A stretch of DNA of 64,000 nt, taken from positions 1,054,001 to 1,118,000 of the forward strand of contig JAUZVC010000001.1 in NCBI GenBank assembly GCA_031844405.1, written 5' to 3'. Position numbers and translations under genes: made by a program. The notes under the pieces are model-generated. The model searched no databases. It saw only the letters and a program-made list of their open reading frames with translations, and was not told the DNA's origin. Below are positions 1 through 8,556 of this stretch, piece by piece (position 1 is the stretch's first letter; each line of letters starts with the position of its first letter). This stretch comes from Knoellia sp031844405. Lineage in GTDB: Bacteria; Actinomycetota; Actinomycetes; Actinomycetales; Dermatophilaceae.

Positions 1-675
1 GGGAAGCGTCCGTCCGAGGAGCGGCTCGCTGAGCCGCGCGCAGGTCGGGCACTCGAGCAGGTGCCGTGGTGCGTCCAGCTCACGTTGCCGACGCCGGTCC
101 GCGGCCGAGAGCGCGAGCAGCACGGGCCGGCACTGCTCGGTCGGTGGTTCGACGTCATCGAGGACGAGGAGGTACTCGACCCGCAGGCGGGCGCGCGTCC
201 GGGCCAGCTGGGCAGCGACTGCTCCGGGTGAGCTGCCGGTGGCCTCGCCGAGCCCCTTCGTGGAGTGACCACTCACCTCGTGGGCCAGCAGCAGCTCCCG
301 TTCGCGGTCGGAGAGGCGCGCCAGCGCCTCGGTCATCGCGGACCTCTCCTCGGAGGCGACGACGAGCTCCTCGCCGTCCTCCGGCCGGGTGGGGTCGTGG
401 GCGCGGTGCCGGTTGCGTGCGTCGGTGTCGTCGCGACGCCACAGCGAGGCCATGACGTTGCGGACCGTCCGGATCGCGTAGGCCTCGAGCGTCCGGGGCT
501 CGATCCGGTCCTGCGCGGCGAGCACTCGGGCCACCGCCTCCTGGACCACGTCCTCGGCCGACGGGTGGTCGCCCATCCTGGCCCCGACGATGCGGCGGAG
601 CATCGGCAGGAGGGCCTCGACGTCGATGTCGTGGCTCCCCTCCGGCGGCTCTGGCATCGCCTCCGCTGGGCTCAC
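1..675 (-). CDS. ECF-type RNA polymerase sigma factor (partial, 3' end beyond window)
   Basis: The reading frame is open for 225 codons to the left edge, so the C terminus is missing. The translation has a sigma-70 region 2-like part (AEDVVQEAVARVL, then an RTVRNVMASLWRR-type helix) and a region 4-like helix-turn-helix (ALARLSDRERELLLAHEVSG...SPGAVAAQLARTRARLR). A C-terminal stretch after that contains LLECPTCARLSEPL, which looks like a short zinc-finger-like extension. I chose the GTG at 675 because a TAGGGT box (683-688, minus strand) lies 7 nt upstream, the same leaderless layout seen at rsmA and ispE. An ATG at 657 is the alternative but its GGAGG is too close. It lies downstream of two small paralogous proteins on the same strand. 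ECF identity is good; its regulon is unknown and no anti-sigma gene is visible. Confidence 0.85.
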   Translation of the reverse strand, partial: MSPAEAMPEPPEGSHDIDVEALLPMLRRIVGARMGDHPSAEDVVQEAVARVLAAQDRIEPRTLEAYAIRTVRNVMASLWRRDDTDARNRHRAHDPTRPEDGEELVVASEERSAMTEALARLSDRERELLLAHEVSGHSTKGLGEATGSSPGAVAAQLARTRARLRVEYLLVLDDVEPPTEQCRPVLLALSAADRRRQRELDAPRHLLECPTCARLSEPLLGRTLP

Positions 676-705
676 CCGTGCGACCCTACGCTTCGCAGCG
701 ACCGG

Positions 706-882
706 TCAGGGGCTCTCACCTGCTGCGACGTCGACCTCGTCATCCGCGAGGCGGTCGAGCAGGGGGCTGTCCTCCAGGGGCGGCTCGTAGCCGGGCGGGG
801 GTGGGGTCTCCCGTGACAGTGGCTGCTCGCAGCCGTCGTCGTGGTGGGTCGGGAGGTGCTGGTGCACGGGGTGTCCTGTCAT
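706..882 (-). CDS. Possible small acidic protein (58 aa)
   Basis: An ATG-initiated frame encodes a short proline-rich, acidic peptide (starts MTGHPVHQH, ends VDVAAGESP) that stops 30 bases before the sigma factor start. Third codon positions are mostly G/C, as in real genes here. No convincing ribosome binding site is visible. It overlaps the 740-1015 frame. GC3 appears to switch from that frame to this one near 890-935, so the two may be halves of one roughly 100-residue membrane-anchored protein broken by a frameshift. No family recognised. Confidence 0.3.
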   Translation of the reverse strand: MTGHPVHQHLPTHHDDGCEQPLSRETPPPPGYEPPLEDSPLLDRLADDEVDVAAGESP

Positions 883-1015
883 GTGGTGAGGTGGTCCGGT
901 CCGGTTCGGCAGACCGCCTCCGGGTGCCGCCCCGACCCGCCCACACCTCGAGGTGGTGGAGAGCCTGGACGAGGACGAGCACGAGGAGTGGGCTCGTCAG
1001 GGCGACGAGCTTCAC
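740..1015 (-). CDS. Possible small protein with N-terminal hydrophobic helix (91 aa frame)
   Basis: A GTG codon overlaps the stop of the preceding gene by 4 nt (GTGA), the coupling used by many genes in this window. The first 25 or so residues form a hydrophobic segment (KLVALTSPLLVLVLVQALH). The remainder is Arg/Pro-rich and its codon third positions look non-coding. The beginning may therefore be real, with the true continuation in the frame of 706-882. No homolog recognised. It could also be spurious. Confidence 0.3.
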   Translation of the reverse strand: MKLVALTSPLLVLVLVQALHHLEVWAGRGGTRRRSAEPDRTTSPHDRTPRAPAPPDPPRRRLRAATVTGDPTPARLRAAPGGQPPARPPRG

Positions 1016-1452
1016 GGCGCCGGCCGGAGGTGCCCCCGGTGGGGTGACGGCACCTCACCCCGGGCGGGAACCGTCTGGGCATCGGTCAGGGTGAGCCGCG
1101 GGTCGACGGGGAACGGGGCGATCTGCAGCTCGAGGCCCATGAGGCTGAGCCGCGTGGCGCGGACGACCGGTCGGAGGCCGTCGTCCCGGCGGACGAGGTC
1201 GGCCGGCACGGTGGCCCTCCGGCTGTCGATGCCGATGAACGTGCCGTCGGCCTCGCGCAGCTCGGCGACGAAGACGCCGGTGACGAAGACGCCCGACGGG
1301 ACGAGGACGAGGCGCTGCACACGCAGATGCCCCTCGACCGTCGAGAGTCGTCCCAGCGGTGTGCGGAAGGTCCCGGTGAACGGCGCGTCCTCGAACTGGT
1401 CGAGCCGCGGGCCGCCGGCTCGCGGCCTGGGCCGGAAGGCGATCACGGTCAT
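1012..1452 (-). CDS. Small uncharacterised protein, apparent paralogue of the upstream secreted protein
   Basis: This is a 146-residue protein with an ATG start preceded by GGAGG at good spacing. It has no signal peptide: the N terminus is MTVIAFRPRPRAGG. The core pattern (FTGTF..., a short repeated beta-like segment, then LMGLELQIAPFPVDPRL) parallels the central pattern of the secreted protein encoded just upstream (FTGAL..., then LDLLGLVIDLAPVSLDI). I infer a tandem duplication in which this copy lost the export signal and the C-terminal hydrophobic tail. Function unknown. It probably shares a transcript with its neighbour, 94 bases away. Confidence 0.7.
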   Translation of the reverse strand: MTVIAFRPRPRAGGPRLDQFEDAPFTGTFRTPLGRLSTVEGHLRVQRLVLVPSGVFVTGVFVAELREADGTFIGIDSRRATVPADLVRRDDGLRPVVRATRLSLMGLELQIAPFPVDPRLTLTDAQTVPARGEVPSPHRGHLRPAP

Positions 1453-1546
1453 CACTCGCCTCCAGGGGCGGTGGTCGATGGTTCGGTGGCGCCGGCGGGA
1501 GGTCCGGCGCCACCGCGGTGGAGGGGTCGGCAGGGTGCTCGGGTCG

Positions 1547-2089
1547 TCAGAGACCGAGACCGGTGAGCAGGCGGTTGAGCAGCGCCGCGATGCCATTCAG
1601 GGCGCCTCCGGGGCCGTCGAGCAGACCGGCGACGGCGCACAGCAGGTTGCCGAGCAGGTTGCCGGCGCCGGGGACCGCCGTGATGTCGAGGGACACCGGG
1701 GCCAGGTCGATGACGAGGCCGAGGAGGTCGAGGTTCAGCGGGCCCAGATCGAGGTTGAGGATGCTGCACCCGCCGGGTCCGGCAGCGGCGATGTCCTGGA
1801 TCGGCGCGGTGAAGGTCGTGCCGCCGGTGGGCAGGCCCGTGCCGGTGATCGTGCCGGACAGCTGAACGACACCGTTCACGACGCTCGTCGTGAGGTTGCT
1901 CAGTGCGCCGGTGAAGGCAGTGCCGTTGGGCAACGTGCCCGTGACGGGCAGGGTCGTGGCGGCCGGCTGGGCGGCGGCGACGGCCTTGGAGGTGGGTGCA
2001 GCGCTGGCGGCTGCCACCCCGGGACCGGCACCGAGGGCTCCGACGAGAAGGACCGCGGTCCCGGTTCCGACGAGCTTGGACTTCAACAT
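1547..2089 (-). CDS. Secreted protein of an actinobacterial family with an LDLLGL-type core
   Basis: This 180-residue protein begins MLKSKLVGTGTAVLLVGALGAGP and has a clear signal peptide with an Ala-rich cleavage region near residues 25-30. The start is fixed by AGGAG 6 nt upstream. The mature part has short beta-strand-like segments (VTGTLPNGTAFTGAL, VNGVVQLSGTI), then a Leu/Asp-rich core (ILNLDLGPLNLDLLGL) and a tail (GNLLGNLLCAVAGLLD) with a conserved-looking Cys pair. I recall secreted proteins of this pattern being common in actinomycetes with no assigned function. It is first in the leftward gene group ending in the sigma factor. Confidence 0.8.
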   Translation of the reverse strand: MLKSKLVGTGTAVLLVGALGAGPGVAAASAAPTSKAVAAAQPAATTLPVTGTLPNGTAFTGALSNLTTSVVNGVVQLSGTITGTGLPTGGTTFTAPIQDIAAAGPGGCSILNLDLGPLNLDLLGLVIDLAPVSLDITAVPGAGNLLGNLLCAVAGLLDGPGGALNGIAALLNRLLTGLGL

Positions 2090-2301
2090 GACGTACTCCT
2101 TCATGGGGCGACTGTGGGCCCCGTGGCGTTGGTTCCGTCCGTGGCGTGGAGGGCGACGTCGCGCCATCTCCCGCTCACACCGATGAAGACGCCACCGGGC
2201 GCAGGGCATGACGCGTCACGAGCCCTCGAACCAGGACCATCCGCACCCATCGATGCGGGGACACGCTCAGAGCAGGAGAAGGACCGGGTGCAACCCTCGC
2301 G

Positions 2302-5300
2302 TCATGCAGAAGGGGTCGACGCGTCCGACTGCACGAGCTCCTGCGACACCGCGCGCTCGCAGAGCCCGAGGAACGCGCCGAGCGCGATGAGGTCGCTCGG
2401 CGTGCGCGGCGCGAAGTCGGTGAGGACACTCGACCGGACGAGGTATGCCGCGTGCTTGGCTCGCGAGACCGCGACGTTGAGCCGGTGCCGGTCGAGGAGG
2501 AAACCGATGCCACGCGGCACGTCGGCGTGTGCGGACGCCGCCATGGACACGATGGCGACGGGTGCCTCGCGGCCCTGGAACTTGTCGACCGTGCCCACCG
2601 CGACGTCGTCGAAGCCTGCGGCGTCGAGCGCCGAACGGAGCGTGCCCACCTGGGCGTTGTAGGGGGTGATGACGAGGATGTCGCCCTGCGTGAGGGGACG
2701 GGGGTCCTCGTCGGGCGAGGTCTGCCACGAGCGACCCACGTGGTCACGGACGAGCCCGACGACGACATCGGCCTCCTCGGGCGACCACTGCGCCCGGTCC
2801 CGGTGCTCGACGAGGCGCACGTGCAGCCCGGGCTCGACGCCCTCGAGGGTTCGCTTCGCCGTCCGGTCCTCGTGGGAGAGCAGGCGGCCCTCGTAGGCCA
2901 GTCGCGACACCGGCTCGGTGAGGGCGGGGTGCATCCGCCACGTCGTCTCGAGGAAGTAGCCGTGCGTGGCCGGCAGGACCCGCTCGTCCTCGCGCTCCGC
3001 CCGGATGACCCACCCGAGCGCTGAGTCGTCGACCGGCTCCGGGTGCGTGCCCTGCGAGACCTGGGGCAGCTGCTGCGGGTCGCCGAGGAGGAGCAGCCGG
3101 TCGGCGGACTCCGAGACGGCGAGGGTCTTGGCGAGCGAGTACTGCCCCGCCTCGTCGATGACGAGCAGGTCGAGCTGTCCCGGCTGGACCCGCTTGGGGT
3201 TGGTGAGGTCCCAGGCGGTGCCGCCGATGACGTAGCCGCTCTCCTGCTCGGCGGCGAACCCGGCGAGGTCGTCGGCCGAGGCGAGGTGGGTCCAGGGAGG
3301 ATCCACCCGCTCCTTCGTCATCTTCGCCACCTGCTCGGGCGCCACACCGGCCTCGACGACGGCCGCGAGGACGTTCTCGATCGCAGCGTGCGACTGGGCG
3401 CAGACACCCACGCGCCACCCGTGCTCACGCACGAGGCGGGCGATGACCTGCGAGGCGACGTAGGTCTTGCCGGTGCCCGGCGGGCCCTGCACGGACAGTG
3501 CCGACCGGTCGAGATCGAGCAGGGCTGCCTCGATCGCGCGCACGTGACGGTCGTCGCCGTCGCCGACCGCGGGCAGCGGCCGGCCCGAGCGCAGGCGCGG
3601 TGGACGGCGCAGCAGCACGTCGACCCCCGCGCCGGCGGGCAGGTCCGGAAGCGAGGACTGGACGCGGCGGGCGAGCCGCTCGAGCGCCGCGTCGATGTTC
3701 GTCGTGCGGACGATGCCGCTCGGCACGAGCGCCACGGGGACGCAGTCGTGCTCGTCACCGTCCTTGGGCATGAGCTCCTCGAGGGTGAGGACCTGGTGCA
3801 CGTGCCCGTTGGGTGCCACGACGTCCTCGGCGCCGACGACGCGCACGGTCGCCGACGACTTCGCGTTGAGGTGGCCGGGCAGCGCCTCGACCCCCAGCGG
3901 GGGAGGGCAGCCGTAGACCGCCGAGACCTCGGAACCGGGCCGGAGGAGGACGCCGCCCATCGGCTCGCCCTTGACGAGGATCGTCCGGCGCGGACGCTGC
4001 CGAGGCGTGTCACGTCGCCACGGCTCGTGCACCTCGCTGCTCTCGATGACGAAGACACCCGGGTCGGACATCCACTCCGACACCGGCAGGCGGAGCCGGT
4101 CGAAGTGCTTCCACCAGAACGGCTTGTCCTCGCGGGCGTGGAAGAGGAGCGTGGCCGCGACCATCGCGACGGTCTGCTGCTCGGGCGTGCGGTCCTGCGG
4201 CTTGACCCCCTCGACCGTGCCCCGGAGCAGCCGCTCGAGCTCGAGCAGCGCCAGCCGCGAGTCGCTGGGGACCTGCGTGTCGACGTCGGGGAGCGAGCCG
4301 TCGCCCGCGAGGGGCGTGGCCGTGGCGCCGTCGGCGGCGCCCGCCGTCGTCTCGCTCTCGGCGCGGCGCTCGAGGAGCCAGTTGCGCAGCAGGAGGGTCG
4401 AGACGCAGTCCTCCTCGTTGTAGTCGGCGATGTCGCGGATCTCGCGGTCGGCGGTCGCGTGGTCGTCCATCTCGGTCGCGAGGACGTAGCGGTGGTAGGC
4501 GACGATCGAGTCGTCGCCCTTCGCGACGCCCGCAGTGCGCGAGCCCATGTAGAGGGGCTCGAGCTTCTTGATGGAGTAGGAGCGCTGCGAGACGCGGACG
4601 GCCGAGCGCACCACGGCATACAGGTCGACGAAGACGCCGTCGCGCAGGAACTGGTCGATGTCGTCCTCGCACACGCCGTGGCGGGCAGCGAGGCGGAGCA
4701 GGGCCGACTTCTCGTAGGGCGCGTAGTGGTAGACGTGCAGGTCCGGCCACCTGCGACGGCGCTCCTGCAGGTAGGCGACGAAGTCGACGAGCGCCTGCTT
4801 CTCCTGCTCGCGGTCGTGTGCCCAGAACGTCACGAAACGCGGCTTGCCACCGGCCTGCACGTCGACGCCGTCGACCTCGACGAGCCCGAAGAGGTACTCG
4901 AGGCCCCAGTCGGACGAGCCGCGCTCGCGCCACAGGGGGTCGCCCTCGAAGTCGAAGAAGATGTCGCCGTCGCTCGGGGCGGGCATCGACTGGAGCGCGG
5001 CGGCGGACACGACCTCGGCGACGACCCGGCCCTGCGGGTCGGCCTCCTGGACGAGCTGCAGCCGGGCCTGCTCACGGAGGCGGGCGAGCGTCGACTCGCG
5101 CACGTCGGGCACCGGCTCGGTGCGGACGGCGAGGTCGTCGATCGTCGACACCCCGGCCTCCATGAGCCGGCGCCGCTGGGGGAGGCGCACGCCCGCGACG
5201 AGCAGGACGTCGCGCGCCACCTCGGCCTCGGCCTCGCACACCTCGCAGCGGCCACAGGCGAGCCAGCGGGCGTCGCCCCACCGTGCCGGCCCGTCGTCGG

Positions 5301-5913
5301 CCCGATGCTCGGCGAGGACCTCGTCGAGGCGGGCGCGACGGGCCGCGTGCACGGGGAGGATGTCGTCGAGCAGGTGGTCGGTGCTCTGGCCGCTGCCGAG
5401 GACGAGCCGGGCCACGGGCGCGGTCTCGATGCCCGCGGACCGCAGCTGCGCGGCATACGCGGCGATCTGGAGGAGCGCAGGGACGGAGGCGTGGCGGGCC
5501 AGCTTCGTGTCGCAGACGAGCCACCCCTCGGGGGTGCGCTCGAGGAAGTCGGCGTGGCCGACGAGGCCGCCGTCGAAGAACGTCGCCTGGAAGACGACGT
5601 CGGTGTCGTCGCCGCGGAGGGTGGCCATCGTCGTGTCGTGCGCGGCCGTGAGGGACGTGAGGTCGTAGGCCGGTCGCGGGAACTGCCGCACGCGACCGGG
5701 GTGGGCGGCGGAGAGTCGGAGCAGCTCCTGCCGCTCGTGGGCGTCTCCGAGCTCCTTGAGCCGCTCGAGCATCGCCTCGTCGGCGGTCTGCGGTCGCGGC
5801 GCGCGACCCAGCGTGACGTCGAGCTCGCGGACGAGCGCGAACTCGCACTGGGAGGCGAGGCGCAGGTCGCTCGGGCTGAGGACGAGCCGCCCGTCGTCAC
5901 GAAGGAGGAACAT
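2302..5913 (-). CDS. TM0106-type RecB-like nuclease fused to a DNA2-like superfamily 1 helicase
   Basis: This is a 1203-residue multidomain protein. The N-terminal third resembles RecB-family nucleases of the TM0106 type (GHADFLERTPEGWLVCDTKLAR near 117-138, CGRCEVC near 220, probably Fe-S or zinc related). A DnaQ/RNase H-like segment with DIFFDFEGD lies near 317. The C-terminal part is an SF1 helicase: Walker A GPPGTGKT near 811, VIDEAGQ near 919, GTVDKFQGRE near 1110 and LNVAVSRAK near 1148. Such proteins are thought to act in DNA repair or processing, but the substrate is unproven. The ATG is supported by a TATCGT box (5920-5925, minus strand) 6 nt upstream, suggesting a leaderless transcript. 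It appears monocistronic. Confidence 0.88.
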   Translation of the reverse strand: MFLLRDDGRLVLSPSDLRLASQCEFALVRELDVTLGRAPRPQTADEAMLERLKELGDAHERQELLRLSAAHPGRVRQFPRPAYDLTSLTAAHDTTMATLRGDDTDVVFQATFFDGGLVGHADFLERTPEGWLVCDTKLARHASVPALLQIAAYAAQLRSAGIETAPVARLVLGSGQSTDHLLDDILPVHAARRARLDEVLAEHRADDGPARWGDARWLACGRCEVCEAEAEVARDVLLVAGVRLPQRRRLMEAGVSTIDDLAVRTEPVPDVRESTLARLREQARLQLVQEADPQGRVVAEVVSAAALQSMPAPSDGDIFFDFEGDPLWRERGSSDWGLEYLFGLVEVDGVDVQAGGKPRFVTFWAHDREQEKQALVDFVAYLQERRRRWPDLHVYHYAPYEKSALLRLAARHGVCEDDIDQFLRDGVFVDLYAVVRSAVRVSQRSYSIKKLEPLYMGSRTAGVAKGDDSIVAYHRYVLATEMDDHATADREIRDIADYNEEDCVSTLLLRNWLLERRAESETTAGAADGATATPLAGDGSLPDVDTQVPSDSRLALLELERLLRGTVEGVKPQDRTPEQQTVAMVAATLLFHAREDKPFWWKHFDRLRLPVSEWMSDPGVFVIESSEVHEPWRRDTPRQRPRRTILVKGEPMGGVLLRPGSEVSAVYGCPPPLGVEALPGHLNAKSSATVRVVGAEDVVAPNGHVHQVLTLEELMPKDGDEHDCVPVALVPSGIVRTTNIDAALERLARRVQSSLPDLPAGAGVDVLLRRPPRLRSGRPLPAVGDGDDRHVRAIEAALLDLDRSALSVQGPPGTGKTYVASQVIARLVREHGWRVGVCAQSHAAIENVLAAVVEAGVAPEQVAKMTKERVDPPWTHLASADDLAGFAAEQESGYVIGGTAWDLTNPKRVQPGQLDLLVIDEAGQYSLAKTLAVSESADRLLLLGDPQQLPQVSQGTHPEPVDDSALGWVIRAEREDERVLPATHGYFLETTWRMHPALTEPVSRLAYEGRLLSHEDRTAKRTLEGVEPGLHVRLVEHRDRAQWSPEEADVVVGLVRDHVGRSWQTSPDEDPRPLTQGDILVITPYNAQVGTLRSALDAAGFDDVAVGTVDKFQGREAPVAIVSMAASAHADVPRGIGFLLDRHRLNVAVSRAKHAAYLVRSSVLTDFAPRTPSDLIALGAFLGLCERAVSQELVQSDASTPSA

Positions 5914-5983
5914 GGCTCCACGATAGGGAGGGCCACCGACACGTCCTCGGAGGCGCGAGCCATCCGGAGGGAAGCTGCGCCCA

Positions 5984-6006
5984 CCGGAGGGGAAGGTTCC
6001 CTCCGG
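5984..6006. terminator. Hairpin between pmt and the helicase gene
   Basis: CCGGAGGG and CCCTCCGG form a perfect 8-bp stem around a 7-nt loop in the 135-bp gap downstream of pmt and upstream of the helicase gene. Related GGAGGGAA and TTCCCTC words flank it at about 5963 and 6016. It most likely ends pmt transcription; an operator role is possible. Confidence 0.4.
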
Positions 6007-6048
6007 ACCCGCGACGTTCCCTCACGGGGAGCAGAAGTGGGGGCGGGC

Positions 6049-7617
6049 TCAGATCCAGGAGCGGAACCACATGAGCCGCAGCCAGTCCGCGTAGGGCACG
6101 ACCTGCCCGGTGTAGATCGGGTAGAACCACGCGAAGAGCCCGATCGTCAGCAGCAGGTAGGCGCCGACGACGACCGCCCCCAGACGCCGCCGCTCTGATG
6201 ACGCCGACCGCCCGCCGAGCACGAGCCCGATGCAGAAGACGAGGCCGAGCACGACCCACGGCTCGAACGCCACGGTGTAGAACGCGTAGATCGTCCGGTG
6301 CTGGTAGAGGAACCACGGCCCGTAGCCGGCGAGCACGCCTGCGAGCACTGCACCGGCGCGCCAGTCCCGGCGCACGACCCAGAAGAACGCGCACACGAGC
6401 AGGGCCACGATGCCGACCCACCACACCGACACCGTGCCGATCGTGTGCACGGCCTGCGAGCACGACTCGACCGTGCACGACCCCTCGCCGTTCTTGGTCC
6501 CGGCATAGAAGAACGACGTCGGCCGCGCCTGGACCATCCACCCCCACGGGTTCGACGAGTAGGAGTGCGGCGTCGACAGCGTGGTGTTGAACTGCCACAT
6601 GTCCTGGTGGTACTTGACCCAGTTGCGCAGCACTGCAGGCAGCCACTGGATCCCCTCGCCGGGGTGGAACGTGTGCCACTGACGGTGGTAGCCGTTGCTC
6701 GACAGGAACCACCCCGACCACGAGACCACGTAGGTCACCGCAGCCGTCACGACGAGCTGCACCGCGGCATACGGGCCGTCCTTGAGCACGCCCTCGCGCC
6801 ACCACGGACGGATCCCGACCGCGCGCCGCGCGCCCATGTCCCAGAAGACCGTCATGAGCCCGAAGACGGCGAGGAAGAACAGCCCCGACCACTTCGTCGA
6901 GACACAGAGCCCGAGCAGGAACCCCGCGAGCCAGCGCCAGGGCCGCGCTCCCAGCCACGGCCCGGAGGAGAAGCCGGGTATGCCGTCCGAGTCCGTCGAG
7001 GACTGGGCTCCACCCCACGCCGCCAGCCGCTCGCGGGCCTTGTCGCGGTCGACGACGAGCGCGGCGAACCCGGCGAGCGCGAAGAACGACACGACCATGT
7101 CGAGGATGCCGGTGCGCGACATCGCGACGTGCGTTCCTTCAACGGCGAGGAGCAACGCGGCGATGCAGCCCAGCATCGTCGAGCCGAACATCCGCCGGGC
7201 GACGCGACCGATGACGAGGATCGACAGCGTGCCGAGCAGGGCGACGGCGAAGCGCCACCCGAAGGGGTTCTCCGGGCCGAAGAGCCACTCGCCGGCACCG
7301 ATGAGCCACTTGCCGACGGGTGGGTGGACGACCATGTCGCCGGAGGTGCTGAAGACGTCGGTGTTGCCGGCGTTCCAGAGCTTGTCGGCGTCCTCGTTCT
7401 TGCCCTCGACCCGCAGCTCGACGCCGTGCTGGATGAGCGACCAGCCCTGCTTGACGTAGTAGGTCTCGTCGAAGACGAGCGAGTCCGGGCGGCCGAGGTG
7501 CCAGAACCGGAGGAACCCGCCGACCGCCGCGATGAGGAGCGGTCCGACCCAGCCCCAGAGGGTGTCGGTGGGTCGAGTCCCGAGCAGGCGGGCACGCAGC
7601 TCGTCGGTCCGGGTCAC
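6049..7617 (-). CDS. pmt: Dolichyl-phosphate-mannose-protein mannosyltransferase (actinobacterial Pmt)
   Basis: This 522-residue polytopic membrane protein transfers mannose from polyprenyl-phosphate-mannose to Ser/Thr of exported proteins at the outer face of the membrane. Visible family features are the first transmembrane helix followed by the acidic loop motif DETYYVKQGWSLI near 49, the HPPVGKWLIG motif near 97, and roughly ten further hydrophobic segments. Length is normal for actinobacterial Pmt. I chose the GTG at 7617 (not a longer frame) because TACGAT (7624-7629, minus strand) stands 6 nt upstream as a leaderless -10 box. It is divergent from rsmI, as in mycobacteria. Its substrates could include the many secreted proteins in this window. 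Confidence 0.93.
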   Translation of the reverse strand: MTRTDELRARLLGTRPTDTLWGWVGPLLIAAVGGFLRFWHLGRPDSLVFDETYYVKQGWSLIQHGVELRVEGKNEDADKLWNAGNTDVFSTSGDMVVHPPVGKWLIGAGEWLFGPENPFGWRFAVALLGTLSILVIGRVARRMFGSTMLGCIAALLLAVEGTHVAMSRTGILDMVVSFFALAGFAALVVDRDKARERLAAWGGAQSSTDSDGIPGFSSGPWLGARPWRWLAGFLLGLCVSTKWSGLFFLAVFGLMTVFWDMGARRAVGIRPWWREGVLKDGPYAAVQLVVTAAVTYVVSWSGWFLSSNGYHRQWHTFHPGEGIQWLPAVLRNWVKYHQDMWQFNTTLSTPHSYSSNPWGWMVQARPTSFFYAGTKNGEGSCTVESCSQAVHTIGTVSVWWVGIVALLVCAFFWVVRRDWRAGAVLAGVLAGYGPWFLYQHRTIYAFYTVAFEPWVVLGLVFCIGLVLGGRSASSERRRLGAVVVGAYLLLTIGLFAWFYPIYTGQVVPYADWLRLMWFRSWI

Positions 7618-7668
7618 CGGCACATCGTAGGCACCGGTTGCTGTGCCCGCCCGTGGGAGGATCGCGCC

Positions 7669-8529
7669 ATGACTGCCACCGTGCCCGGGGAGGGTCTGCT
7701 CGTCCTGGCAGCCACCCCCATCGGCGACCCGAGAGACGCCGCGCCCCGTCTCGCCGACGAGCTCGCAGCCGCCGACGTCATCGCCGCCGAGGACACCCGA
7801 CGGCTCCGCCGCCTCTGCCAGGCGCTCGACGTCAACCCGCCCGGCTCGGTCGTCAGCTACCACGAGCACAACGAGGCCTCACGGACCGCGGACCTCGTCG
7901 AGAGACTTCGCGAGGGCGCTCGCGTCCTCGTCGTCACCGACGCCGGTATGCCGTCGGTCTCCGACCCGGGCTACCGCCTCGTCTCGGCCGCCATCGGCAT
8001 CGACGCCCGGGTGACGTGCGTGCCGGGGCCGTCGGCGGTGCTCATGGCGCTCGCCGTCTCCGGGCTGCCCGTCGACCGCTTCTGCTTCGAGGGGTTCCTG
8101 CCGCGCAAGGGCGGCGAGCGCGTGCGGGCGCTGCGTGCGTTGGCGCAGGAGCACCGGACGATGGTCTTCTTCGAGGCGCCGCACCGGATCGCGAAGTCGC
8201 TCGCCGACATGGAGGCCGTCTTCGGCCGTGACCGACGGGCCGCCGTGTGCCGGGAGCTGACGAAGACCTACGAGGAGGTCCGCCGCGGGTCGCTCGTCGA
8301 GCTCGTCGCCTGGGCCGACGACGGCGTCAAGGGGGAGATCACCGTCGTCGTCGCCGGGGCCGACGTCGAGGTCGGTGACGTCGACAGTCAGCTCCAGGGC
8401 ATCCTCGACCGGGTCGCCGCGGGGGAGCGGCTCAAGGACGTGTGCGCGGACGTCGCGTCCGCGACGGGGTTGTCCAAGAAGGCGCTCTACGACGCGGCGC
8501 TGGCCGCCCAGCGGAACGGGCGCCCCTGA
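7669..8529 (+). CDS. rsmI: 16S rRNA (cytidine1402-2'-O)-methyltransferase RsmI
   Basis: This 286-residue SAM-dependent methyltransferase of the tetrapyrrole-methylase fold 2'-O-methylates C1402 of 16S rRNA. Diagnostic motifs are AATPIGDPRD near 13-22, AAEDTRRLRRL, the glycine-rich VVTDAGMPSVSDPG, PGPSAVLMAL near 119 and FFEAPHRI near 169. A C-terminal helical region (LSKKALYDAALA) is the usual RsmI tail. The ATG is preceded by GGAGG 9 nt upstream; longer upstream extensions of this frame overlap pmt antisense and are not coding. Only 51 bases separate it from pmt, so the promoters must overlap. Confidence 0.95.
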   Translation: MTATVPGEGLLVLAATPIGDPRDAAPRLADELAAADVIAAEDTRRLRRLCQALDVNPPGSVVSYHEHNEASRTADLVERLREGARVLVVTDAGMPSVSDPGYRLVSAAIGIDARVTCVPGPSAVLMALAVSGLPVDRFCFEGFLPRKGGERVRALRALAQEHRTMVFFEAPHRIAKSLADMEAVFGRDRRAAVCRELTKTYEEVRRGSLVELVAWADDGVKGEITVVVAGADVEVGDVDSQLQGILDRVAAGERLKDVCADVASATGLSKKALYDAALAAQRNGRP

Positions 8530-8556
8530 CTGGTCACTCATCGCCCGATAGATGGA

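Noticed and set aside
953..2662. 569-codon open frame on the plus strand
   Set aside because: It runs antisense across three minus-strand genes with better starts, ribosome binding sites and a signal peptide. Its translation is low-complexity.
3043..6198. 1051-codon open frame on the plus strand
   Set aside because: It is antisense to the helicase/nuclease gene, has the composition of a shadow frame in GC-rich DNA (runs of Arg, Val, Asp, Leu) and shows no recognisable domain.
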